A DNA stretch of 46,845 bases from Alphaproteobacteria bacterium UBA6324 (GCA_002439085.1 DJSW01000028.1:1-46845), one strand, 5' to 3'; positions 34,293 through 43,613 are shown, counted from the first letter of the stretch. Program-made: numbers and translations. Notes: a model not told the origin generated them from the letters alone.

Positions 34293-34559
34293 ATGGTCGG
34301 GAAAGTCAACAAGATCAAGTAGAGTTATCTGGATTTGGAAAGGGTGGAGATGCTGCGACGGCGGCTGGAAGAAGCTCTGCCGAACGACAGCGGATTGCGG
34401 CTGGACGCGATGATGCGGTTGCGTCCCGACCGCATCGCTTGCGGAGAGTTGCGCAGCCGGAACACTTGGACGCTTTTGTCTTTGCTGAACAACGGACACG
34501 GCGGCTGTATGACGACCATTCAAGCAAAAAATGAAAAAGGAGAAGCGAAAAAGATTTAA
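34293..34559 (+). pseudogene. VirB11/TrbB-type ATPase fragment
   Basis: The frame reads LRLDAMMRLRPDRIACGELR, then LLSLLNNGHGGCMTTIQA. This matches the His-box and Walker B region of VirB11 hexameric ATPases (family: LRMRPDRI..GE.RG, then N.GH.GS..TIHA). An in-frame TAG at 34320-34322 interrupts it, the Walker A half is missing, and the end is cut short after QAKNEKGEAKK. With the VirB5-like and VirB7-like genes upstream, it shows that a type IV secretion operon has decayed here. Confidence 0.72.
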
Positions 34560-34685
34560 CTTATTGAAAAATAATGAATAAAATTCTCTCTTTTTATTCA
34601 TGACAACGGAAAAGCACTCCGTGGGTAACAAAAAGGTAACAACGCACGGAAAACTGATTGAATGACGAGTATAACGAGGTGAACA

Positions 34686-34904
34686 ATGGAAACTCAATTT
34701 TTAAGCAGAAAACAAGCGGCGGCTTATTTGGCGCGCAAAGGGTTGTCACGTTCTGAAAAAACTCTGGCAAAATATGCCACAACCGGCGGCGGACCAAAGT
34801 TCAGAAAATTCGGAACGCGGCAAGTCGTGTATTCAATCGCTGATTTGGACTATTGGATTGAAGAACAACTATCCGACGCTTATTATGCAAGCGGCATTAA
34901 ATAA
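34686..34904 (+). CDS. AlpA/excisionase-like HTH protein
   Basis: This 72-residue protein starts METQFLSRKQAAAYLARKGL, followed by SEKTLAKYATTGGGPKFRK and YSIADLDYWIEEQLS. It is a MerR-like winged HTH of the AlpA / phage excisionase type (Pfam HTH_17). Such proteins control integrase genes or excision of mobile islands. No integrase gene is seen nearby. It faces the Abi gene convergently and lies at the edge of the restriction island. GAGGTG serves as SD. Confidence 0.75.
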   Translation: METQFLSRKQAAAYLARKGLSRSEKTLAKYATTGGGPKFRKFGTRQVVYSIADLDYWIEEQLSDAYYASGIK

Positions 34905-34959
34905 TGAAAAAACGCAAAAGGAACGTGGCATAAAATTTTTTACCGGATTAAAAAAGTAT

Positions 34960-35847
34960 TCAGGAACATTGTTTTTCACTAACCGCCAATATAAAATCAG
35001 CCATCGTTACAGCGGCGTTGACGCATAATCGCGCATGATGTTCCGCAATGTTAATACGGTTTGCGCCGACACCGTGAGAATCGCTGTTTTTATTTCTCAT
35101 TTCAGTAATTGCAGATAAAATTTTTTCCAAACCTGATAAAAGCATATTAATGCGCCTGTCAGCATCTTTATCTGGGTGCATATTATATAATTTTTTTACT
35201 TCGGTGTATAATCCCTTAATGTCTCCCTTATCTGCGGGAGTTTGTCCTTTTCTCTCTATAACGTAGCAAAACACTTCTTCAAGCAATGTTCTGGATTTTG
35301 TAACGGCACTGTCAAAATCTTTTGTCTCAATAGCTTGTAAAGCTCGTTCGCATAGAGCGGAAATATAGCTTCTATCTATTATCTTAATAATCGGAGCCTC
35401 TACGGAAACAGTTTTTCCAATTTCACGGATCGCAAAAGTTCCGGCAATCAATACAAGTTCATTACCGCCGAAATAAAGCTCTCCATTGATATGTTCAATA
35501 ACAGAATTGGTAATTGTTTTATAGGCATTTTCAATATGTTCGGATGTCAGCCCTGACAGCATCGTTGAAAATTGCTGTTTTGAAAACAAGTATGACAGCA
35601 AATCGGAAACACGTTCGCTTCTAATGCAAAACGTGATTAAATCTTTCAGATATTCCCGCCTGCTTTTCATTCCTCCATAAGCCAGGGGGCAACCGAATTT
35701 GTTGGCTATATTGCAAATATCATTTCCGCTTAAATACGGCATTGAAATTTCTTGTTCGCGTTCTTCCAATGGAATGACGCCGAATTTCGTATCCCCGTCT
35801 AAAATGGCAAGAATATCCCGATCGAAAAGCAATTCGAATTTATCCAT
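34960..35847 (-). CDS. Abortive infection family protein (Abi_C domain)
   Basis: This 295-residue protein is AT-rich compared with the older chromosome. The C-terminal third has AVTKSRTLLEEVFCYVIE, NMLLSGLEKILSAITEMRNK and SDSHGVGANRINIAEHHARL, the Abi_C (PF14355) pattern. The N-terminal half is a helical region with no clear motif. Abi_C proteins are often found with restriction-modification genes and in phage-exclusion loci; the mechanism is unknown. It starts 2 bases after the hsdR stop and closes the operon. Confidence 0.75.
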   Translation of the reverse strand: MDKFELLFDRDILAILDGDTKFGVIPLEEREQEISMPYLSGNDICNIANKFGCPLAYGGMKSRREYLKDLITFCIRSERVSDLLSYLFSKQQFSTMLSGLTSEHIENAYKTITNSVIEHINGELYFGGNELVLIAGTFAIREIGKTVSVEAPIIKIIDRSYISALCERALQAIETKDFDSAVTKSRTLLEEVFCYVIERKGQTPADKGDIKGLYTEVKKLYNMHPDKDADRRINMLLSGLEKILSAITEMRNKNSDSHGVGANRINIAEHHARLCVNAAVTMADFILAVSEKQCS

Positions 35848-35849
35848 TT

Positions 35850-38800
35850 TTATTCCTGCGCTATTCCGAAATATTTGTTGAAAAACGCTATCAGCTTTTC
35901 AATGATGTTCGCTTTTTTCTCCGCCGTCGCCGGATTGAACAGGGACATCGGCGGCAGTATTTCGTCAATCGCCGTTCCCGTTGTTTTCAGCGCGCCGTCA
36001 GCAAAGGCGTTTTTCAAAAACTTGCGCGTTTCTTCGGGTTTCAAGCGTTCTGTTTCAATCAGTTCCGAAACGTCTTTTTCTTTTTGCCGTTTGACGTATT
36101 CGTTCCAATCGGACAACACGTTTGAATTGGCGTTGATCGTTGAAATAAAGCCGTCAATCAACTCTTTTTTCGATCGGAGTTCCGGACTGGCTCCGACGGC
36201 TTTGTCGATCGCGCCCAAGATTTCCTTGTTTTTGCAATGCGACTGATGATATTTCGCGACCAGATCCAAAATATAGTCGATGTTGACTTCGACCTGCTTG
36301 ACCAGTTCCATTTCAAACACAACATCGTCAAGAATATCTTCTCTATCGCCGTTTGTCCGTTTGTATTTTTCGTGCAGATCGTAATAGCGCCCCGTGTAAT
36401 CCTGCAAATCAAGAGGTTTAATCAAGTCCCGCGAGGCAAAATCGTCAAAAGCGGTCAAAATATTGCGCAGGCGCAAGATGTTCCCGAACAACCGGATAAA
36501 ATCCTTTTCGTTTTCCTCGCCCAAAACCGGCGCACCCAGCGGAAAACGTTCCAGCAATTCGTCAACGCATTCCCGATATCCGCGGTGATGTTTGCCGTTG
36601 TCGTCGTCATAGCCGTTAAAATAATCGTTATAGGACTTTAACAGCACCAAACCGCCCGCCTTGCTGTCGCCGAACAGGGCAATCGCTTCGTCCGTTTCGT
36701 CGGACAAATCGCGGAAGCAAACGATGTTGCCGTACGATTTGACGGAATTTAAAATTCTGTTCGTGCGGCTGAACGCTTGGATCAAGCCGTGCATTTTCAG
36801 ATTCTTGTCCACCCACAGCGTGTTCAGCGTCGTCGCGTCAAAGCCCGTCAAAAACATATTGACGACCAACAGAATATCAATTTCGCGGTTTTTGACGCGT
36901 TCGGAAACGTCTTTGTAGTAGTCTTGGAATCCCCTTGCCGACGTGTCGAAGTTTGTTTTGAATTTTTTGTTGTAATCATCAATCGCGCCGTCCAGAAAAT
37001 CGCGCGAAGTCTGATCCAGATCCTGCGTTTCAAATTCCTCTTCCGCCAGCAAGCCGCACGGATCTTCTTCGTTCGGGGCGAAAGAAAAGATTGTCGCGAC
37101 GGTCAGGTTTTGGGATTTTTCCGCCAGCTGTTTTTTAAATTCCAGATAGTATTTTTTACATACGGGAATATCGCTGACGGCGAAAATCGAGTTAAAGCCG
37201 TTGACGCGCTTTCCTTTCAAATCGAACCACGCATTGCGCTTTGTTTTTTGGTCGAAGTGTTCCAAAATGTACCCGACGACCAAAGAAACGCGTTCGTCCG
37301 CCGCCAAAACCGATTGCGTGTCAATGGCGGAAACCAGCTTGTCTTTTGTGCCGTCTTTCGCTTTGACGGTGCCGATGTAATCGATCCTGAACGGCAGAAC
37401 GTTGCCGTCGTTGATTGCGTTCACGATTGTGTAGGTGTGCAGTTTGTCGCCGAACGCCTGCGCCGTCGTGCGCAAGTCGGGCGAGCCGCCCGTTCCGGCG
37501 TTTTGCGCGAAAATAGGCGTTCCCGTAAAGCCGAACAGGTGATAGCGTTTGAATTTTTTGACGATGCGGGCGTGCATATCGCCGAATTGACTGCGATGGC
37601 ATTCGTCAAAAACAATCACTAAATGCCGGTTATAAATCGGGTGATCCGGATATTTCCGAATAAAGTTGTCCAGTTTTTGAATGGTTGTGACGATAATGCG
37701 GTAATCTTTGGGCTTGTCGTGCTTATCCTTGTTTTCCAGCTGCCGGCGCAAAATTTCCGTGTTGTTGTTGCCGTTCGCCGCGCCTTTTTCAAAACGGTCG
37801 TATTCGCGAATGGTCTGATAATCCAAATCCTTGCGATCGACGACGAACAGCACTTTGTCGATAAAAGGCAGATCTGCCGCCAGCTGCGCGGTTTTAAACG
37901 AAGTCAGCGTTTTGCCGCTGCCCGTCGTGTGCCAGACGTAGCCGCCGGCGTCCAAAGAACCCTCTTTGTGATAATTGGTCGAGATTTGGATTTTGTTTAA
38001 AATCTTTTCCGTCGCGGCGATTTGATAGGGGCGCATGACCAACAGCAGCTTTTCGGACGTGAACACGCAATAACGCGTCAAGATGTTCAACAGCGTGTGT
38101 CTGGCGAAAAAAGTTTTTGTGAAATCGACCAGATCGGGAATGATTTTGTTGCTCGCGTCCGCCCAAAACGATGTGAATTCAAAACTGTCGGACGTTTTCT
38201 TTTTGCGTCCGCGTCGCGAATCAGACAATTCTTTGATGCGGTTGAAGCGGGTGGAGTTTGAATAGTATTTCGTGTTCGTCCCGTTGGAAATCACAAAGAT
38301 TTGGACATATTCGTACAGCCCGCACCCCGCCCAAAAACTGTCGCGCTGGTAACGGTCGATTTGATTGAACGCTTCCTTTAACGGCACGCCGCGGCGTTTC
38401 AGTTCCACATGAACCAGCGGCAGACCGTTGACCAAAATCGTGACGTCGTATCGGGCGTCGTGATTTCCCTGCGTTTCGACATACTGGTTGATGACCTGCA
38501 ACCGGTTGCTGTGAATGTTTTTCTTGTCGATCAGCGCGATGTTTTGCGTTCTGCCGTCCGCGCGGACAAAGGATTGAACCGCGTCGGTTTGTATTTTTTC
38601 CGTTTTGGCGACGATTTTGCCGGCGGAATCCTGCTGTTTCGCGTCGCAAATGTTGTTTTTGAAAAAATCCGCCCATTCCGCGTCGGTAAAGGTGATGCCG
38701 TTCAGTTTTTCCAACTGCGCGCGCAAATTGGCGATCAAGTCCGCTTCGCTTTTGATTGAAACGTATTCGTACCCCTGTTCCGACAACATTTTGATAAAAG

Positions 38801-38912
38801 CGGTTTCAAGCGAGGCTTCGCTTTGATAGGTATCGGCGCGTTGCTTTTGCGGTTCGTATTCGGCGACGACGGTGCTTTCGTCGGAACGCAGGACAAGGTT
38901 TAAATCGGTCAT
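35850..38912 (-). CDS. hsdR: Type I restriction enzyme, R subunit
   Basis: This 1020-residue protein has an N-terminal PD-(D/E)xK nuclease with Asp156 and ELK at 170-172 (YDVTILVNG, VHVELKRRG). The SF2 helicase motor has Walker A HTTGSGKT (328-335), motif II DECH (436-439), FGFTGTPIF and the later motif MFLTGFDATTLNTLWVDK. It cuts and translocates DNA in complex with HsdM and HsdS. All key motifs are intact. Its ATG overlaps the hsdS stop by 4 bases (ATGA). Confidence 0.96.
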   Translation of the reverse strand: MTDLNLVLRSDESTVVAEYEPQKQRADTYQSEASLETAFIKMLSEQGYEYVSIKSEADLIANLRAQLEKLNGITFTDAEWADFFKNNICDAKQQDSAGKIVAKTEKIQTDAVQSFVRADGRTQNIALIDKKNIHSNRLQVINQYVETQGNHDARYDVTILVNGLPLVHVELKRRGVPLKEAFNQIDRYQRDSFWAGCGLYEYVQIFVISNGTNTKYYSNSTRFNRIKELSDSRRGRKKKTSDSFEFTSFWADASNKIIPDLVDFTKTFFARHTLLNILTRYCVFTSEKLLLVMRPYQIAATEKILNKIQISTNYHKEGSLDAGGYVWHTTGSGKTLTSFKTAQLAADLPFIDKVLFVVDRKDLDYQTIREYDRFEKGAANGNNNTEILRRQLENKDKHDKPKDYRIIVTTIQKLDNFIRKYPDHPIYNRHLVIVFDECHRSQFGDMHARIVKKFKRYHLFGFTGTPIFAQNAGTGGSPDLRTTAQAFGDKLHTYTIVNAINDGNVLPFRIDYIGTVKAKDGTKDKLVSAIDTQSVLAADERVSLVVGYILEHFDQKTKRNAWFDLKGKRVNGFNSIFAVSDIPVCKKYYLEFKKQLAEKSQNLTVATIFSFAPNEEDPCGLLAEEEFETQDLDQTSRDFLDGAIDDYNKKFKTNFDTSARGFQDYYKDVSERVKNREIDILLVVNMFLTGFDATTLNTLWVDKNLKMHGLIQAFSRTNRILNSVKSYGNIVCFRDLSDETDEAIALFGDSKAGGLVLLKSYNDYFNGYDDDNGKHHRGYRECVDELLERFPLGAPVLGEENEKDFIRLFGNILRLRNILTAFDDFASRDLIKPLDLQDYTGRYYDLHEKYKRTNGDREDILDDVVFEMELVKQVEVNIDYILDLVAKYHQSHCKNKEILGAIDKAVGASPELRSKKELIDGFISTINANSNVLSDWNEYVKRQKEKDVSELIETERLKPEETRKFLKNAFADGALKTTGTAIDEILPPMSLFNPATAEKKANIIEKLIAFFNKYFGIAQE

Positions 38913-40093
38913 AACGCAGCCTTTTCAAAATTCAACAGTTCATCGCGGTAATGTTCATACTGCCGTTGCCGCGCGGCGATTTCGGCGGGTAATCCCGTTG
39001 AAATGTCGTTGCAAAGCGTGTCAAAGCGGTCAAGGATTCTGACAATGCGTTCTTGTTCAGAAAGAGGGGGCATCGGAAATTCAAAATTATTAAAACGCGT
39101 CATATCCACAGAGGCAAAATTGCCCTGATTTAGATTATTTTTACAAAACTCTGACAATTTCCAGCAGTAATGAAATAAAAACATTATATCAAAATCTTTT
39201 TTATATTTTTCTTTCAGATTTAGATATGTAAATCTTTGATTCGATACGGATTCGCATCTTAACAGCGCATATTCGCCTATCGTTGCAGACGTCGAAATGA
39301 TAATAGAATCCTTTTTAAAAACAGAACATTTTACAGCTTCTTCCGTGATATGTTGAATAGAATCGGACAATATCCGACCATTTTCGCGTATATCTTCCAT
39401 TCTGAACCAAGGAATCGTTCCATTATTCCAAAAATTCGCATTATTTTTTGAAGGCGTATAGCCGTTTTTTGTGTCAAACAAATCGCTCAATTTCACTCTT
39501 GGCACATCGTCGTCGAAAGACAGCAGGTGATTTCTGTAAAATTCGTATTGTTTTTTACGAGCTGTAAGCTCGGCTGTAAGCTCGGCTGTAAGCTCGGTGA
39601 AATTGTCCAAAATACGGACAATTTCACCTTGCGCCGCCAAAGGCGGCACAGGGATTAAACATTCTTCCGTAACAGGCAAAGAAATCTGTGGAAGCCCGCC
39701 TTTTTCAGTCGCCGTCTTACGAAATAACGGAATTTTTGATTTTAAAAGATGAAAAAGATATCTTACAGAAATTTTGTCATTAGCCGTATAAGCCCACATT
39801 TCATTTTTAAATGTGAACGGTTCTTCATAATATAAAAAATCAATCAATCCTCTCGATTGTACGATAACAGCCGGAACATTAATAACATTTGCACCGACTA
39901 TATTTTTTGCAAAAGCATTTACAACCGTTTGACCACCTGCAAATATCCTAATATTTCCAGCCGGATTATTTATTTCCTGCATTTTTCCTGCAGTTATCGG
40001 AGTTCCACGCAAACGTTTGTACACATCTTTGATTTTTTTATATTCCACACCGTTCGGACACAGCGTTTGCAACAGGGTTTCAATCTTGGTCAT
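38909..40093 (-). CDS. hsdS: Type I restriction enzyme, specificity subunit
   Basis: This 394-residue protein has two target-recognition domains (about 1-145 and 195-345). Each is followed by a conserved helical region: RIVRILDNFTELTAEL... and RIVRILDRFDTLCNDIS..., ending QYEFYRNHLLSF and QYEHYRDELLNF. The first conserved helix holds the repeated tetrapeptide TAEL, encoded by three 12-base units (39561-39596). By analogy with EcoR124I, the number of TAEL units sets the spacer in the bipartite recognition site. It overlaps the preceding gene by 14 bases. The gene is AT-rich within the TRDs, as is common. Confidence 0.93.
   Translation of the reverse strand: MTKIETLLQTLCPNGVEYKKIKDVYKRLRGTPITAGKMQEINNPAGNIRIFAGGQTVVNAFAKNIVGANVINVPAVIVQSRGLIDFLYYEEPFTFKNEMWAYTANDKISVRYLFHLLKSKIPLFRKTATEKGGLPQISLPVTEECLIPVPPLAAQGEIVRILDNFTELTAELTAELTARKKQYEFYRNHLLSFDDDVPRVKLSDLFDTKNGYTPSKNNANFWNNGTIPWFRMEDIRENGRILSDSIQHITEEAVKCSVFKKDSIIISTSATIGEYALLRCESVSNQRFTYLNLKEKYKKDFDIMFLFHYCWKLSEFCKNNLNQGNFASVDMTRFNNFEFPMPPLSEQERIVRILDRFDTLCNDISTGLPAEIAARQRQYEHYRDELLNFEKAAL
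39561..39596 (-). repeat. 12-bp tandem repeat (x3) encoding the TAEL linker of HsdS
   Basis: The unit GCTGTAAGCTCG (plus strand) occurs three times without interruption at 39561-39572, 39573-39584 and 39585-39596. On the coding strand it gives the ELTA/TAEL period. The unit is a multiple of 3, so slippage keeps the frame and changes the linker length by four residues. Confidence 0.92.
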
Positions 40094-40883
40094 TGTTTTC
40101 TTCTCCCCAATTTAATGCCGCGACAGCTGCTTGCAAATCCGCATGATTTTGAACATTGTCTATAACGCCTTTAACCAATCTTTTCAACGGCTCGTACTTT
40201 TGCAATGCAATTGCTTCTTTTTCTTCGGAAATGGCATCATTTTTAGAATGGATAATTTCGCTCAATTCCTTAAAAAGACGGTATCCATTTTCTGAAAACT
40301 CACGCGGAATAATTGAATTTTGCTCATCTACTTCTTCCAAAATATCTTTAAAAGGGCGTACGCTTCCATTTGCTTTGTGTATGGAAAATCCTTTCGCGAT
40401 TGCAACTTTTAACGTTATTTCTTCATAAATTTTTCTCAAATAAATAATTGCGCCCGCTCCCAATTTTTCACGATAAGCTCGTTCCGCTTTTTCAAAAAAT
40501 AACGCATACGGATTATTGGAGAAAGGGTACGAGACATTTTCCGACATTTTATTTACTCGCTTTAAAATACGCACATTTGGCGAAGCGTTAAAAATTTCAT
40601 TTTTGCTTTCCACTAAAAACCATTCTTCAACCAATGCATTGCATCGCGGGCATTTCAAAACGCAATCTATACTGACTAAATGGTCATTTACTCCTATACA
40701 GTACAACTTGTCCTCTGACAAAAACGACATATCGTTATTGCAGGCGTTGCAATGATATGGCAGAACAACTTTTCCAACATCAAGCTTTTGTTGTCTTCCT
40801 GCTTTTAATCGTTTTCCAAACAAGAAACCTTCAATCTGAACATATTCCTGCGGTTCTCTGGATAAAATATCGGAAAGCCTCAT
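40080..40883 (-). CDS. Zinc-ribbon protein in the restriction operon (DUF4145-like C-terminus)
   Basis: This 267-residue protein has an N-terminal zinc ribbon with two Cys pairs (CNAC and CPRC, about 45-81). A helical C-terminal region follows with FEKAERAYREKLGAGAIIYL, RKIYEEITLKVAI and YRLFKELSEIIHS, reminiscent of DUF4145-type domains found in HsdR and other defence proteins. The gene is AT-rich, unlike hsdM. It overlaps rhuM by 4 bases and hsdS by 14, so it is an integral part of the operon. The function is not known; a role in regulation, anti-phage sensing or HsdR assembly is possible (inference). Confidence 0.7.
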   Translation of the reverse strand: MRLSDILSREPQEYVQIEGFLFGKRLKAGRQQKLDVGKVVLPYHCNACNNDMSFLSEDKLYCIGVNDHLVSIDCVLKCPRCNALVEEWFLVESKNEIFNASPNVRILKRVNKMSENVSYPFSNNPYALFFEKAERAYREKLGAGAIIYLRKIYEEITLKVAIAKGFSIHKANGSVRPFKDILEEVDEQNSIIPREFSENGYRLFKELSEIIHSKNDAISEEKEAIALQKYEPLKRLVKGVIDNVQNHADLQAAVAALNWGEENNDQD

Positions 40884-41941
40884 TTTTTTCCCTCCGTTTT
40901 GTTTTTAGGCGCGGAGATTTCGATCGTTCCGTCCGATTCCAGCAGGAAACGGTCAAACTCGCTTTGATACAGCCGGTCTTGTTTCACGCGGTATTTTTCA
41001 AATTCGGTTTCGGCGTGGCGTTTGGCGATTTCCGCGGAAATCGTTCCGGCGTTGTTCAGAATTTCCTTTTTCGACAGGCGCAAGACGCCCTCAAACTGTT
41101 CCGCCCAATCTTGCATCGTCATCGGAATTTCTTCCTCGGCTTTCATTTCCGCCAAATCCAAATACGCGTTGACAATGCGCGACATCGCCGCCAATTCCTT
41201 TTCTGTCAGATAGTTTTTGGCGATAACGACGTCGAATTTTTGGATTTTGCCGTTCGGCGCGTCTTTCCACGTCGTCAGCCCCATGTTTTCCTTTTCGCTG
41301 TCCGCCCGCCGATAAATCGTTTCCGCCGCCGTTTCCCCGTGAATCGCCCAATGCAGTTGATTTTGAACTTTGGCGAAAAAGTCCTTTGTCGTTTTGGAAT
41401 TCGCGTCGTAATCGACGCTGGTCGCGTAAATGTCCGTAATCTTTTGATAAAAACGCCGTTCGGACAGCCGGATTTCGCGGACGCGCTGTAATTGTTCCTC
41501 GAAATAATCCTTGGTCAAAATCGTGCCGCCGTTTTTCAGGCGTTCGTCATCCATGGCGTAGGCTTTAATAGTGTATTCCTCTATAATGTCGTTCGCCCAT
41601 TTTCTGAATTGGACGGCTTTCGGGGAATCCACTTTGTTGCCGACGGCAATGATGGCTTTTAAATTATAGTGATTGGTTTCGTAACTTTTCCCGTCCGCGG
41701 CAGTTATTCGAAATTTTCGAATAACTGAATGTTCGTCCAGCTCCATATCCCGAAAAATTTTTTTCAGGTGGTAATTGACGGTATGGGTTTCGACGTCGTA
41801 CAAAACCGCCATCATTTTTTGGGTCAGCCACACGTTTTCATCGGCGTAAACCGCGTTGACGTCGCCGCGCCCCGTCGCCGTCAGAAACGTCAAATATTCG
41901 GCGGCGGAGGAACGGACAAGGGAAATCTGCTTTTTTTTCAT
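40880..41941 (-). CDS. rhuM: RhuM-family protein
   Basis: This 353-residue protein has the RhuM pattern: VWLTQKMMAVLYDVETHTVN, SVIRKFRITAADGKSYETNH, YNLKAIIAVGNKVDSPKAVQ and FFAKVQNQLHWAIHGETAAE. RhuM proteins often lie inside type I restriction operons and pathogenicity islands, and their biochemical role is unknown. The N-terminal part looks like a DNA-binding KilA/BRO-type fold. It starts 6 bases after the hsdM stop and overlaps the zinc-ribbon gene (ATGA). Confidence 0.88.
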   Translation of the reverse strand: MKKKQISLVRSSAAEYLTFLTATGRGDVNAVYADENVWLTQKMMAVLYDVETHTVNYHLKKIFRDMELDEHSVIRKFRITAADGKSYETNHYNLKAIIAVGNKVDSPKAVQFRKWANDIIEEYTIKAYAMDDERLKNGGTILTKDYFEEQLQRVREIRLSERRFYQKITDIYATSVDYDANSKTTKDFFAKVQNQLHWAIHGETAAETIYRRADSEKENMGLTTWKDAPNGKIQKFDVVIAKNYLTEKELAAMSRIVNAYLDLAEMKAEEEIPMTMQDWAEQFEGVLRLSKKEILNNAGTISAEIAKRHAETEFEKYRVKQDRLYQSEFDRFLLESDGTIEISAPKNKTEGKK

Positions 41942-41947
41942 GCGCGC

Positions 41948-43510
41948 TCACCCCTCGATTTCCGCGATGATTTTGGCGATTTCGTCGCGCAGTTCGTTTT
42001 CGCGGGCGACGATTTTTTCAATATCGGCGTTCAACGCTCTGATGTCGATTTTTTCGCGCGTGTCCTCTTGTTCCACATACGTCGAAACGGACAGGTTGTA
42101 ATCCTGTTTCGCGATTTCCGCGTTGGGGACGAGTTTTGAAAAATAATCCCGCTCCGTTCTGTTGCGATAGCAATCGACGATGCGCGCGATGTTGTCGTCG
42201 GTCAATTTGTTGTTGTTCGTGACCTTGACGCATTCCTTTGACGCGTCGATGAACAAAGTCGCGTTTTCCGTTTTGCTTTTTTTCAAAACCATGATGCAGG
42301 TTGCGATCGTCGTGCCGTAAAACAGGTTTGCGGGCAACTGAATGACGCAATCGACAAAGTTGTTGTCAATCAGGTACTGCCGGATCTTTTGTTCCGCGCC
42401 GCCGCGGTACATAATCCCCGGAAAACAGACGATCGCCGCCGTGCCGTTCGTTGCCAGCCACGCCAGCGAATGCATGATAAACGCCATATCCGCTTTTGAT
42501 TCCGGCGCCAGAACGCCCGCGGGCGCGAAACGAGGGTCGTTGATTAAAACAGGGTTGCTTTTGCCTTCCCATTTAATCGAATAGGGCGGGTTGGACACGA
42601 TCGCTTCAAACGGTTCGTCGTCCCAATGCTGCGGATTGATCAGCGTGTCTTCGTGCGCGATGTCGAACTTGTCAAAATCGATGTCGTGCAAAAACATATT
42701 GATGCGGCACAGGTTGTATGTCGTCAGGTTGATTTCCTGTCCGAAAAATCCCTGCCGCACGTTTTCCTTGCCCAGAATTTTCGCCGCCTTTAACAGCAGA
42801 GAACCCGACCCGCACGCGGGATCGTACACTTTGTTGATGCTGGTTTTGCCGCAAACGGCGATTTTCGTCAGCAGTTCGGAAACCTCTTGCGGCGTGAAAA
42901 ATTCGCCGCCGCTTTTGCCCGCGTTCGACGCGTACATACCCATTAAATACTCGTACGCGTCGCCAAACGCGTCGATCGCGTTGTCCTGATACTGCCCCAG
43001 CTTCATATCGCCGATGCCGTTCATCAGTTGAACCAGCGTTTTGTTGCGCTTCGCCACAGTCGCGCCCAGTTTGTTGCTGTTAACGTCAATGTCGTCGAAC
43101 AATCCGGAAAAATCGTCTTCGCTTTCGCTTCCTTTGGCGGAATTTTCAATATTCTTGAACACCGAATCCAACGTCATGTTCAGGTTTTCGTCAGCGGGCG
43201 CTTTTTTGCGGACATTGCAGAACAGTTCCGACGGCAGAATAAAGAATCCCTTTGAGCTCACCATTTGCCGGCGAATGCTTTCGGCTGCCGCGTCGGAAAG
43301 ATCTCTATAATCAAAAGCGGCGTTTCCCGTATCATGTTCATTTTTGTTGATGTAGTTCGTCAGATTTTCGGAAATGTAACGGTAAAACATCATGCCCAAA
43401 ACATAGGATTTGAAATCCCAACCGTCCACGCTGCCCCGCAAATCGTCGGCAATCGCCCAAATCGCCCGATGCAGTTCCGCGCGTTCCTGTTCTTTCTTGT
43501 TGTCCGCCAT
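41948..43510 (-). CDS. hsdM: Type I restriction enzyme, M subunit (adenine methylase)
   Basis: This 520-residue protein has an N-terminal HsdM_N domain (AIWAIADDLRGSVDGWDFKS) and an N6-adenine methylase domain. AdoMet motif I is DPACGSG (230-236), and the catalytic NPPY (307-310) is in IVSNPPYSIKW. With HsdS it methylates the recognition site and protects the host. A C-terminal coiled region ends the protein. It is the first gene of the operon. GGGGAT serves as a distant SD. Confidence 0.97.
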   Translation of the reverse strand: MADNKKEQERAELHRAIWAIADDLRGSVDGWDFKSYVLGMMFYRYISENLTNYINKNEHDTGNAAFDYRDLSDAAAESIRRQMVSSKGFFILPSELFCNVRKKAPADENLNMTLDSVFKNIENSAKGSESEDDFSGLFDDIDVNSNKLGATVAKRNKTLVQLMNGIGDMKLGQYQDNAIDAFGDAYEYLMGMYASNAGKSGGEFFTPQEVSELLTKIAVCGKTSINKVYDPACGSGSLLLKAAKILGKENVRQGFFGQEINLTTYNLCRINMFLHDIDFDKFDIAHEDTLINPQHWDDEPFEAIVSNPPYSIKWEGKSNPVLINDPRFAPAGVLAPESKADMAFIMHSLAWLATNGTAAIVCFPGIMYRGGAEQKIRQYLIDNNFVDCVIQLPANLFYGTTIATCIMVLKKSKTENATLFIDASKECVKVTNNNKLTDDNIARIVDCYRNRTERDYFSKLVPNAEIAKQDYNLSVSTYVEQEDTREKIDIRALNADIEKIVARENELRDEIAKIIAEIEG

Positions 43511-43551
43511 AATAAAAAATCCCCGAATAATTTAAAAACACGTCATAATTT

Positions 43552-43578
43552 TTATAGGTCTTTCCCGCGCGTGTCAAC
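43552..43578 (-). promoter_or_regulatory. Putative hsdM operon promoter
   Basis: On the minus strand a -35 TTGACA (43573-43578) is followed after 15 bases by TATAAA (43552-43557); a 17-base spacing would give TAAAAA instead. It lies about 42 bases before the hsdM start. Confidence 0.5.
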
Positions 43579-43613
43579 GATGTTTCACGTTTGTTCCGGT
43601 GTCTTTTTAACTT

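Noticed and set aside
34686..34904. Integrase partner for the excisionase-like gene
   Set aside because: No tyrosine or serine recombinase motifs were found in the flanking ORFs within the window.
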